DNA of 64,000 bases from Chitinophagaceae bacterium IBVUCB2 (GTDB lineage Bacteria; Bacteroidota; Bacteroidia; Chitinophagales; Chitinophagaceae): assembly GCA_002127295.1 (NCBI GenBank), contig NFUV01000001.1, forward strand, positions 1,612,001-1,676,000, read 5' to 3'. Positions 8,742-16,252 of the stretch are shown in pieces. The notes under the pieces were generated by a model, which did not search any database, had not been told where the DNA came from, and saw only the letters and a list, made by a program, of their open reading frames with translations. The position numbers and the translations under genes are program-made. Within the stretch, counting starts at the first letter, position 1, and the number at the start of each line of letters is the position of its first letter.

Positions 8742-9790
8742 ATCATTACCTCCTCTTGGTCAATCAATGGCAAAATAATTTCACAGATAGTTGGTGTATT
8801 ACTTAATTCTACCGCAGGTTTGTTCAGTAGTTTGTATTTTTTTACCAAATTATCCAACCCTTCTTCACAAGCAGCATTTTTCTTAATACATTTCAGATTT
8901 ACTGTGTTCGTAATAAATAGCTTGTTATCCTTACTGCTAATATTAATTTGAAGAGGATCTGTTTTACTGGCGGAATTTGTATAAATGATCTTCTCCAGAA
9001 CAATGTGTAAACTTAATGGTGGCAGGTATTTTTTTTCAGCTCCCTTATCAATTGTAATAGAAGTTGTAATCGCATTTCCAAACCTTGTTTCGATAAGGTA
9101 TAAATAAGAGTGTGCAAATTTCAATTCTTCTTCCAGCGTTACCAATTGTTCGTCATCACAGCCCAACATATAACGGTGTACTTTGGTCATTTCATTTAAA
9201 AACTTTTCTGCTTCTGCTTCATTTTCGTTTATTAAACTGGAAAGTGAATTAAAACAATTAAATAAAAAATGTGGGTTTACCTGGCCTCTTAATCCCAGAA
9301 GTTTTGTTTTTTGATAGTTGTTCTTAAGCTGTTCTGTTTCTGTTACCGAGATTTTCCAGGCCTCCCAGTTAGCTACTCCTTCATTAATAAATGTTAGAAT
9401 ACTACTGGTAACACAAGCATACAAAACAGCCCACCAAAAACGACTGGGCAATGCCGGACAAGAAAGCATTTCTAACAAGTTGTGATAAGTATATAAACCG
9501 GTTATCAACAAAATGTTCATCACATAAAAAACGGGCAGCATAGTACCAATCCGCCGGAACAAGTCGCTGTTTAACGGAAATCGTTTATTAATCAATGCGG
9601 CCACATACCCAAAAAGGTAGTATCCTAAAAACATTACGAAGATGCCCGTTAAGCTGAAAGAAACTATAAAAAGCTGAAGTGATTGAAAAATACAAGAACC
9701 AAAAATAATAGCATTTAAACCCGCTACATAAGGAAACATGACCCATACAAAGATCAAAAATTCCTTTCTATTATATCTATCAGATGCCAT
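8738..9790 (-). CDS. LytS-type histidine kinase homologue with degenerate ATP site
   Basis: A 350-residue paralogue of the downstream kinase, with hydrophobic segments in ~12-135. The phospho-acceptor block GQVNPHFLFNCFNSLSSL (H174) is intact, but the N-box is altered: where the sister has LLVENAVKHN this protein has IVLEKIIYTNSA, losing the asparagine that holds Mg-ATP. The glycine box survives only as EEGLDNLVKKYKLL. It may be a receptor-only partner phosphorylated in trans by the sister kinase. The four-base overlap with the downstream kinase gene indicates coupled translation in one operon. Confidence 0.88.
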   Translation of the reverse strand: MASDRYNRKEFLIFVWVMFPYVAGLNAIIFGSCIFQSLQLFIVSFSLTGIFVMFLGYYLFGYVAALINKRFPLNSDLFRRIGTMLPVFYVMNILLITGLYTYHNLLEMLSCPALPSRFWWAVLYACVTSSILTFINEGVANWEAWKISVTETEQLKNNYQKTKLLGLRGQVNPHFLFNCFNSLSSLINENEAEAEKFLNEMTKVHRYMLGCDDEQLVTLEEELKFAHSYLYLIETRFGNAITTSITIDKGAEKKYLPPLSLHIVLEKIIYTNSASKTDPLQINISSKDNKLFITNTVNLKCIKKNAACEEGLDNLVKKYKLLNKPAVELSNTPTICEIILPLIDQEEVMI

Positions 9791-9892
9791 ATCTCTAAGT
9801 TAATATAAAGGCATGGCAGATTCACTCCTGCCTTGTCCGGGTTGCATTTGTTTCGGATAAGCTGTAGAAAAGGTGGTATGAATTGGAAACCA

Positions 9893-12800
9893 TTAAACCC
9901 TGATAATAAGCATCAAAAAGGTGCCTTTCCCATCACTTTGTACATGCACTTTGGCATTAATGGCAGCAGCCCGGCTTTTAATTTCAAGAATATGTTTGGA
10001 AGCCGGGGTATCAGTTTTTGGAAGTTCAATTCCTGCAGACAATACTCTTAAATGCAATAACGGCTTATCATAATCAAATTGTACAATTGTTTTCTTTGAA
10101 CCTAACTCCTCTACCAACATCATCAAAGCAAGTTTATAAATTATAATAAGCTCATGCCTGATTTTCATGCTTAAGTTCAGTGCTGAAACATTTTTATCTG
10201 TTTGCACCTCTACTGTTACCGCATGCCTGTTTTGCATAGCATGGGCCACTTCATGCAACCGCTCAATGGTTTTAGGCATGCTGTCATTCTTTGGGTCTAT
10301 ACTCCACAATACATCATTCATGGCAATAACCATACTGCGACTTTTCTGCTGTATCTGGTGTATAAATTCTTTTGACTGTTCCGGCTGCTTATCGGCTTTT
10401 ATACTGGCAATCTCACTCAATACATTAATGTTCTGCAATGCTGTGCTTACATCCTGGTGTAGGTTTCCCGCTATGGCTGTACGAATCTCCTGTTCCTTTT
10501 TTAATCGCTGCATACGTTGCTTGTCGAAGCTAAAAAACAAAGCACCTGCAATTAATGCAAGCAGGCTGTAAAACCACCATGCTTTCCAGAAGGGGGCCTG
10601 CACCTGGAATTTTATACTTGTAGCAGGTCCTAATTTACCATTCTCATCTTTGCTTGCTGTTTTAAAAGTATAAGTGCCGGGTGGCAAATAAGTATAAATA
10701 GCCTGGTTATTTTCGCCTGCTTGTATCCAATCTTTATCAAGCCCTTCCAGCATATAATAGATCGGGTATGTATTTTGAAAAGTAAGGGTAGACAGATCAA
10801 TGATAATAGAATTTTGGTTGTAATGTAGCTTCACCGTTTTTTGCTGCATCAATGAATCTACTGAAACGGATCTGTTCATTATCGACACCCCGGTTATCTG
10901 CACTTCCGGAACTTTATAGTTTATAATAGTAATTTGATCCGGGTCAAATACCAGAATATCATGCGCTGTACCAATGGCTATTTTTCCATTAGGAAGCAAT
11001 GTAGCAGCACCCGTGTTGAATGAGGTAGTGTGCACTCCATCTGATGCGATATAAGAACTCATTTTTCTTTTTTCGGGATGGTAGCTTTCAATACCAAAAG
11101 CTGTAGCCATCCATATATACCCATGTTTATCTACAAGAAGATTGAAAATATCATTCGTTGTAAGCCCTTTATCTGTTGTAACATGAAAAATACTATCATT
11201 CTTTACATTAACTATGTTTAAACCATTCCCAGCAATTATAAACATGCTATCGTTGTATTGAACAATATCAGTTATATGATCAGCCCTTAGCCTTTTGCCA
11301 GCTGACCCCTTGGAGTTGTAGTGCCGGATAATACTCCCATTATTAGTGTTGATTCTGTAAACGCCATTTACTTCTGTAGCAACCCATACATCACCGTTTT
11401 TATCAACAATCATCCGGGGAATAATGGTTTCATACTGGTGTACCAAAGAAAATTTATTAGTAAGAGCATCCCATTTAATTACATCACCCCGCTGAGTACC
11501 AAACCATAGATTTCCATTTTTATCTTCGGTAATCTGTCGAATGGTGCTATTGCCAAATACAGGAGAATGAATTTTTTCTGTAGTGTTTGTTTTCGGATGA
11601 TAAATAAAAATCAGTCCTCCCTGGTCTCCCCTCCAAACATCCCCATTACTCCGTTGGTGAAGACACCAGACCATTCCTGAACGATCTTTCAGCGATTGTG
11701 CAGCAATTGAACTTTTTACAGGGTTAAAATTTTTGTCAAATGAAAAAAGGCCGTTGCCCCATGTACTTGCTACGATGGTTCCGTCTTTCATTTCTAAAAT
11801 ATCGGTAACATCAGGAGTGTAAATAGAATCTTTCCCGTACTGCCGGAGTGCAACTGCTTTGAACCGTTGTCCTGCTGGATTAAACCGAAACAATCCTTTA
11901 TCAGTTCCAACCCAGATGTTTTTTTCCCTGTCTTCAAATACACGGCTTACTCCATCAAACCGTATGCTATACTCCCCCGGCAAGTTGGCAGGTATAGGCT
12001 CAACGCCTGTTTTACTTGTATTAAGTTTTGCAAATAAGTTTAGTCCGGCAAACCAAATTGAACCATCATCTAATTCCGTAATGCTGTACATTTCATAATA
12101 CCTGCCCTGTATGGAACGGCCGATAATATCCTGCCATACCAACGTTTTACCTGTACCGGCATCATAACTCTTAATCTTAAGACCCGTGATTGGCCAGGAA
12201 GTAATCCAGAAACGTTGGGTTTTGTCAACATAAGCAAAGATCACTTTCTCTAAATCGGAAAATGCATGTATGACGGGATCGTTATCAATATTATTCCCTC
12301 TATACGAAAGAGATTTACGCTGTGTATTAAATTTTACCAGGCCTGAGTCGCATCCAATCCAATAGTTTTTTAAATTATCCTGCCAGATATAAAGAACATT
12401 CCACTTAGGTGGGAGGTAAAAAAGTTGCTGATCCTGTATTAATGCTTTTTTTTCTTCGTTATAAATCAAAACGCCGTGACCTACAATAACAACCATTACA
12501 TTTCCATCATTGTCAATAAAAAGCCCGCCTTTGGATCGGGTTAATATATCCGGATGAACCTGCAGTGGAACTTCATGAAAAGAAAGATCAACGGTGTTCA
12601 TATATCCAACCCTAAAGCCCCCAAATAAAATCCAAAGACGTCCTTTAGTATCCATTTGCAGCACATGAACAGCCCCATCGAATATAGTACCTGGAGTATT
12701 TGCTTTATGGCGAAATGAAATAAAACGTTTGCCATCATATCGTTGTAAACCCGCACTACTGCCTAACCATATGTACCCCTTTGGATCTTGTTGTACAGAC

Positions 12801-12949
12801 AGTATATTATTTGAAATCAAACCATCCTTTGTACCCAAATGCGAAAAAAGGTATTGCCCGCCGGTTTGTGCCAGCAAGGGAATACCTGTAATTATTATAG
12901 AAAAAAATAAAAGCAGCCGAAACAAGGGAAATTGGTTTGTGGTCACCAA
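9893..12949 (-). CDS. Two-component propeller sensor protein with degenerate kinase domain
   Basis: A 1018-residue sensor of the Bacteroidota propeller type. It has a signal peptide (~1-27), then about fourteen two-component propeller repeats (for example YIWLGSSAGLQRYDG, NIWVGTDKGLFRFNP, YIWMATAFGIESYHP), a Y_Y_Y domain (~700-785), one membrane helix (~790-810) and a cytoplasmic HisKA_3-like segment with H831 (AGNLHQDVSTALQNIN). The ATPase region has lost the N-box asparagine (IYKLALMMLVEEL) and the DxGxG box, though it ends with the family's GKGTFLMLIIRV. The start is TTG (12949) or GTG (12946); a stop lies just upstream in frame and no ATG would keep the signal peptide. No HTH output domain is present. 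Confidence 0.87.
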   Translation of the reverse strand: MVTTNQFPLFRLLLFFSIIITGIPLLAQTGGQYLFSHLGTKDGLISNNILSVQQDPKGYIWLGSSAGLQRYDGKRFISFRHKANTPGTIFDGAVHVLQMDTKGRLWILFGGFRVGYMNTVDLSFHEVPLQVHPDILTRSKGGLFIDNDGNVMVVIVGHGVLIYNEEKKALIQDQQLFYLPPKWNVLYIWQDNLKNYWIGCDSGLVKFNTQRKSLSYRGNNIDNDPVIHAFSDLEKVIFAYVDKTQRFWITSWPITGLKIKSYDAGTGKTLVWQDIIGRSIQGRYYEMYSITELDDGSIWFAGLNLFAKLNTSKTGVEPIPANLPGEYSIRFDGVSRVFEDREKNIWVGTDKGLFRFNPAGQRFKAVALRQYGKDSIYTPDVTDILEMKDGTIVASTWGNGLFSFDKNFNPVKSSIAAQSLKDRSGMVWCLHQRSNGDVWRGDQGGLIFIYHPKTNTTEKIHSPVFGNSTIRQITEDKNGNLWFGTQRGDVIKWDALTNKFSLVHQYETIIPRMIVDKNGDVWVATEVNGVYRINTNNGSIIRHYNSKGSAGKRLRADHITDIVQYNDSMFIIAGNGLNIVNVKNDSIFHVTTDKGLTTNDIFNLLVDKHGYIWMATAFGIESYHPEKRKMSSYIASDGVHTTSFNTGAATLLPNGKIAIGTAHDILVFDPDQITIINYKVPEVQITGVSIMNRSVSVDSLMQQKTVKLHYNQNSIIIDLSTLTFQNTYPIYYMLEGLDKDWIQAGENNQAIYTYLPPGTYTFKTASKDENGKLGPATSIKFQVQAPFWKAWWFYSLLALIAGALFFSFDKQRMQRLKKEQEIRTAIAGNLHQDVSTALQNINVLSEIASIKADKQPEQSKEFIHQIQQKSRSMVIAMNDVLWSIDPKNDSMPKTIERLHEVAHAMQNRHAVTVEVQTDKNVSALNLSMKIRHELIIIYKLALMMLVEELGSKKTIVQFDYDKPLLHLRVLSAGIELPKTDTPASKHILEIKSRAAAINAKVHVQSDGKGTFLMLIIRV

Positions 12950-13043
12950 ATTTAATCAACCTGTTTTAGATATGGCAAAATAGTCCGTATCAATTGCTGC
13001 CCGGGCCTACAGGTTGATATATTAACTGTATGAATTGTTTTAA

Positions 13044-13268
13044 TTAACTACCCGTAAGCAGCCATGACTCTGCAGCAGATATATGAAGCTGGTTCTTATT
13101 TTCCTGCTGTTCTAACAATAGCTTATTGGAAGAATATTTTTTTCTTGATGCTGCATTCCGGATTAAGGCCCTCATCATGAAGCTTCCATCTTCAAGGGAG
13201 TACATTTTTTCATACTCTTTTTCTTTGCTGATATCCCTTATCACAGCAATCATCTTTTCGGTACTCAT
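13044..13268 (-). CDS. Short hypothetical ORF with a PAS-end-like segment
   Basis: A 74-codon frame beginning ATG at 13268, 30 bases after the cytochrome gene on the same strand and 94 bases before the propeller gene. The beginning (MIAVIRDISKEKEYEKMY) looks like the C-terminal cap of a PAS domain leading into a signalling helix (compare the common VxRDITERKxxE). The rest is not recognised. It could be a small real gene, a remnant of a larger PAS protein, or chance. No ribosome-binding site is visible, which is normal in this phylum. Confidence 0.35.
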   Translation of the reverse strand: MSTEKMIAVIRDISKEKEYEKMYSLEDGSFMMRALIRNAASRKKYSSNKLLLEQQENKNQLHISAAESWLLTGS

Positions 13269-13298
13269 AACAATGATTTTAATTTCTACACTAGTTGA

Positions 13299-13898
13299 TT
13301 ATTTTAAATGTTGTGGCGGTATAGGTGCAGGCACCACATTTTCTACTGGCTTTGTTGATTTAAGAAAAGCGAAAACATCCCGTAAATCTTCATCGGTAAG
13401 ATTTTTATACTGCATCCATGGCATTGGTGGCAAAAGGTCACGGCCATTTTCCATCCCTTTGTATTTACCCTTTCGTAATGCAGTCTTAAATTGCTCCAAA
13501 CTCCAGTTACCAATACCTGTTGCATCACTTGTAATATTAGCAGCGAACGATGCACCCCATGGGCCAACTGCCGCAGTTAGATCATGTGCCATTAAGGCCC
13601 AGGACTTTAGTGTAGCGGTATCTACTTTAGGCATTGGCGCAGCAGCAGGGCGGCCAGAAAACCGGCGTTCGATATCCAGTTGCGGACCCCGGGGCCCAAA
13701 TGTTTTGGGAGAATGGCAGTCATCACAACCCATAACAGTAACCAGGTATTCCCCATGTTTTACATTTTCCGGAGTGGCTATAAAGCCCGTTGCATCCGGA
13801 ATAGCTTTTTCTTTTGCATCGCTGCTGTTGCAGGAAATAATAATTGCAACGATGGCAAGCACTGTTACGGATGTGAAAATAAGTGCAGTCTTTTTCAT
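13299..13898 (-). CDS. c-type cytochrome lipoprotein
   Basis: A 199-residue exported protein with one heme c site (CDDCH, near residue 58) and a likely distal methionine in LLPPMPWMQYKNLTDEDLRDVFAFL, the usual cytochrome c C-terminal helix. The N-terminus is a type II signal peptide whose hydrophobic stretch ends in IIISC, so it is probably lipid-anchored facing the periplasm. It resembles stand-alone monoheme cytochromes that accompany dehydrogenases or sensors. No oxidase or dehydrogenase partner is adjacent, so its redox partner is unknown. Its start region (AAACCTTAATT then ATG) resembles those of the two small membrane genes upstream. Confidence 0.88.
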   Translation of the reverse strand: MKKTALIFTSVTVLAIVAIIISCNSSDAKEKAIPDATGFIATPENVKHGEYLVTVMGCDDCHSPKTFGPRGPQLDIERRFSGRPAAAPMPKVDTATLKSWALMAHDLTAAVGPWGASFAANITSDATGIGNWSLEQFKTALRKGKYKGMENGRDLLPPMPWMQYKNLTDEDLRDVFAFLKSTKPVENVVPAPIPPQHLK

Positions 13899-13962
13899 AA
13901 TTAAGGTTTAATGATTATTGATTTTTGATTTTATAGGCTTTTGAAAAGTTCATTACTAGCTG

Positions 13963-14238
13963 TTATTGCATGAATTGTTCTGATAGAGCAGATGGTAACA
14001 GCGAGACCATCACATCACTATTATTGCCCAAACGATTATGCAATACAGTTTCTGGATTACACTCAGCATATTTCATGTTCTCTTTTTGCAAGCCGGCATT
14101 TTCTTGTTCATTTGAATTTTCTACTGACTTGTTGTTAATGATTACAGAAAACAGGAAAAAAGAGACAACACATAACAGCAGCAATACGATGCAAGTTCTT
14201 AACAGCACCACACATTGCTTTAAAGTAAGCTGTTTCAT
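13963..14238 (-). CDS. Small single-pass membrane protein, copy A
   Basis: A 91-residue protein from ATG 14238 (an in-frame ATG at 14259 would add seven residues). It begins MKQLTLKQCVVLLRT, has one transmembrane helix (~10-33) and a polar tail containing one cysteine and several acidic residues. I do not recognise it. The neighbouring gene at 14384-14563 starts the same way (MKQ, basic patch, one helix), and both are preceded by AAACCTTCnTTT directly before the ATG, suggesting they are diverged duplicates or share a translational control element. Confidence 0.6.
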   Translation of the reverse strand: MKQLTLKQCVVLLRTCIVLLLLCVVSFFLFSVIINNKSVENSNEQENAGLQKENMKYAECNPETVLHNRLGNNSDVMVSLLPSALSEQFMQ

Positions 14239-14383
14239 AAATGAAGGTTTAATGGTCATGATTTTTAATTACGGTATAAAGATGTATGTATAATTTTTTT
14301 GAAAGAAGTAGCAGTTGTATGAATTGCTGTGCGGCATGAATGAATTGAATATTTTAATTAAAAACATTCTGCCTGCTTCCCAC

Positions 14384-14563
14384 TCATATCTGCATCATCA
14401 TTTTTTCTGCAATGGGTCTTGCCACTTCAAACATTTGCTTTCCTGTTTCATAAATCACTTTCCACTCACTCGTCACAAAAGAAAAACTAATGATGGTTAG
14501 TACGGTTGTCACCAAATAGGTTTTTATCCATACTATGCTTTTGTTGATTAATTGCTGTTTCAT
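14384..14563 (-). CDS. Small single-pass membrane protein, copy B (59 residues)
   Basis: A 59-codon gene: ATG at 14563, TGA at 14384. The protein has a short basic N-terminus (MKQQLINKSIVWIK), one transmembrane helix (~12-31) and an amphipathic tail (WKVIYETGKQMFEVARPIAEK). It shares start context and general plan with the protein encoded at 13963-14238 and lies upstream of it on the same strand. No known family is recognised. Support comes from the sensible single-pass topology and the start region shared with its neighbour. Confidence 0.5.
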   Translation of the reverse strand: MKQQLINKSIVWIKTYLVTTVLTIISFSFVTSEWKVIYETGKQMFEVARPIAEKMMMQI

Positions 14564-14718
14564 AAAAGAAGGTTTTGTGTTACTGATTTCTTAACCAAAG
14601 ATGCAAACAACAATTACAGAAGGAAAGATGATAGTGTATGAAATGTAGTCACTACAACATGAACTGAAATAAAAAAGCAAAAGGTTAGAAAACGTTAATA
14701 GCTGTTAACAGGTATTAA

Positions 14719-14745
14719 CAAAAAAACCACTCTAAATTGAGTGGT
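14719..14745 (-). terminator. Intrinsic terminator of the tRNA-Arg gene
   Basis: On the minus strand ACCACTC pairs with GAGTGGT (14726-14732 and 14739-14745) around a six-base loop, followed by a run of T (14725 downward), 11 bases after the tRNA end. Confidence 0.85.
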
Positions 14746-14756
14746 ATAAACGTATT

Positions 14757-14831
14757 TGGTAGTCCCGACAAGAATCGAACTTGTATCAAAAGTTTAGGAA
14801 ACTTCTATTCTATCCATTGAACTACGGGACC
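14757..14831 (-). tRNA. tRNA-Arg (anticodon CCT)
   Basis: On the minus strand the 75 bases fold as a full cloverleaf: acceptor GGTCCCG with CGGGACT (first pair G-U), D arm GTTC/GAAT, anticodon stem GAAGT/ACTTT around the loop TTCCTAA, variable loop of four bases, and T arm ACAAG-TTCGATT-CTTGT. The anticodon is CCT, reading AGG. Discriminator A and an encoded CCA follow. A terminator lies just downstream. It stands alone, not in a tRNA cluster. Confidence 0.95.
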
Positions 14832-14932
14832 GATATAAAACAGGAGGGCAAAAATAACAGTTTTGCGATAAACTATCGGGTTCTTTATAGATAGTCCCGG
14901 TAAAATTTTACCTTCCCATATTATATTTTACT

Positions 14933-15391
14933 ATGAAAAAAATATTACTCTTTGGCTTATTCGTTAGCATTTTGTCGCTACAAGATTTACGGGCACAATC
15001 AGCAACCAATAAACCAGTACTTAACCACATTGCTTTATATGTGGTTGATCTGAAAAAAAGTACTTTCTTCTACCAGCAAATAATTGGCCTGGATACTATT
15101 CCTGAGCCTTTTCATGATGGCAAACATACCTGGTTCAGTATTGGAATTAAAAGCCACCTGCACCTGATACAGGGTGCCGCTGTTGCTACTGAACATCCTA
15201 AGAACAGCCATTTATGTTTTAGCGTCGGTTCTGTAGACCTTTTCATACCCTCCCTCAAAAAAAATAATATTGAGTATGAGAACTGGGGAGGCGAAAAAAA
15301 TGCGGTTACTACCCGTGTGGATGGCGTAAAACAGATATATTTTAAAGATCCGGATGGATACTGGGTTGAGATTAATGACGCCAAAGAGTAA
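14933..15391 (+). CDS. Exported VOC (glyoxalase/bleomycin-resistance fold) protein
   Basis: A 152-residue single-domain VOC protein with a signal peptide (MKKILLFGLFVSILSLQDLRAQ), unusual since most family members are cytosolic. The two beta-alpha-beta-beta-beta modules are visible: LNHIALYVVDLKKSTFFYQQIIGLD with the first metal histidine, SHLHLIQ, SHLCFSVGSVDLFIPSLKK, and KQIYFKDPDGYWVEINDA with the final glutamate ligand. The H/H/E pattern supports a metal site. The reaction is unknown; VOC proteins include lyases, dioxygenases and binding proteins. The gene appears monocistronic. Confidence 0.85.
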   Translation: MKKILLFGLFVSILSLQDLRAQSATNKPVLNHIALYVVDLKKSTFFYQQIIGLDTIPEPFHDGKHTWFSIGIKSHLHLIQGAAVATEHPKNSHLCFSVGSVDLFIPSLKKNNIEYENWGGEKNAVTTRVDGVKQIYFKDPDGYWVEINDAKE

Positions 15392-15415
15392 AAAAGCATA
15401 TTTCTTGTAAGACCT

Positions 15416-15423
15416 TATCTTTG
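15416..15423 (+). promoter_or_regulatory. -7 element for the membrane TPR gene
   Basis: TATCTTTG fits the Bacteroidota -7 consensus TAnnTTTG and lies 19 bases before the start codon at 15443. I see no clear -33 TTTG at the right distance. Confidence 0.5.
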
Positions 15424-15442
15424 CCCCCCTTAATTAAATGAA

Positions 15443-16093
15443 ATGAAGTTTTATAACTTATTGATTAAATACCGTCTCTGGATTGGCCTTGTGTTGATTG
15501 CTACCGGTATTTATGTAAACTATGCCGCCGGCTTCTGGCCAGCCTTCCCCCTATATCTTGTGGGTGTGATATTGATACTGGGGCATTTTTTCTTTGGACC
15601 ATTGAGACTGATTCAAACCTATATGGAAGAAGGAGATATGGACGGCGCAGAAAAAGTGTTGAATTCGGTAAAATATCCTAACCTGCTGTATAAACCAATT
15701 CGCTCCGTTTACTACACTTTGCAAGGAAACATTGCCATGATGAAGCAAGATTTTGTGGGTGCTGAAAAAAGTATGAAGAAAGGTCTTGATCTGGGAATGC
15801 CAATGAAAGAAGCCGAAGGAGCCAGTATGTTGCAGATGGGAATGCTGATGATGCAGAAAAATGATTTAAAGCAGGCCGAAAGCTACATCCGTGGTGCCAT
15901 ACGAAAAGGATTACCAGATAAAGAAAATGAAGCAGCCGCTTATCTACAGATGTGCAGCCTCATGATGAATAAAAGAGAATTTCGTGCCGCCAAAGATTTT
16001 TTTAGAAAATGTAAAGCATTAAAGCCAACTACACCCCAGATCGTTGATCAGATAAAACAAATAGAAAAATATATTTCGAGAATGCCAGGGTAA
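15443..16093 (+). CDS. Membrane-anchored TPR protein
   Basis: A 216-residue protein with two N-terminal transmembrane helices (~10-29 and ~32-53, separated by a short turn) followed by a cytosolic or periplasmic helical-repeat domain. Repeat-like segments are MDGAEKVLNSVKYP, QGNIAMMKQDFVGAEKSMKKGLDLG, MGMLMMQKNDLKQAESYIRGAIRKG and MCSLMMNKREFRAAKDFFRKCKALKP, all of TPR type. Likely a scaffold; the partner is unknown. A strong terminator follows, and the -7 element TATCTTTG lies just upstream, so it is a single-gene unit. Confidence 0.82.
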   Translation: MKFYNLLIKYRLWIGLVLIATGIYVNYAAGFWPAFPLYLVGVILILGHFFFGPLRLIQTYMEEGDMDGAEKVLNSVKYPNLLYKPIRSVYYTLQGNIAMMKQDFVGAEKSMKKGLDLGMPMKEAEGASMLQMGMLMMQKNDLKQAESYIRGAIRKGLPDKENEAAAYLQMCSLMMNKREFRAAKDFFRKCKALKPTTPQIVDQIKQIEKYISRMPG

Positions 16094-16178
16094 AAATTCC
16101 AAGTTTGAAGTTCAAGATTCGAAGTTGTTCATCAAATAAAGGTGTTCATTTTTTAGGAAGATTAAAATCATAATGAGA

Positions 16179-16206
16179 GGCTGACAAAATTTTGTCAGCC
16201 TTTTTT
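16179..16206 (+). terminator. Intrinsic terminator after the membrane TPR gene
   Basis: GGCTGACAAAA (16179-16189) is followed directly by its perfect complement TTTTGTCAGCC (16190-16200) and then TTTTTT. The 22 bases form a perfect palindrome. Confidence 0.9.
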
Positions 16207-16252
16207 ATTTCCTATAGTGAAACAAGTAACTTGTGCTATCAAATCTAGTTGT

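Noticed and set aside
13126-13911. Long plus-strand frame opposite the cytochrome gene
   Set aside because: It is antisense to a clear c-type cytochrome with CxxCH and a lipoprotein signal, and its protein shows no domain or sensible composition.
16098-16127. Short tandem-like repeat AAGTTTGAAGTTCAAG
   Set aside because: Only three imperfect short units in one place; simple-sequence noise common between genes in such genomes, with no second copy in the window.
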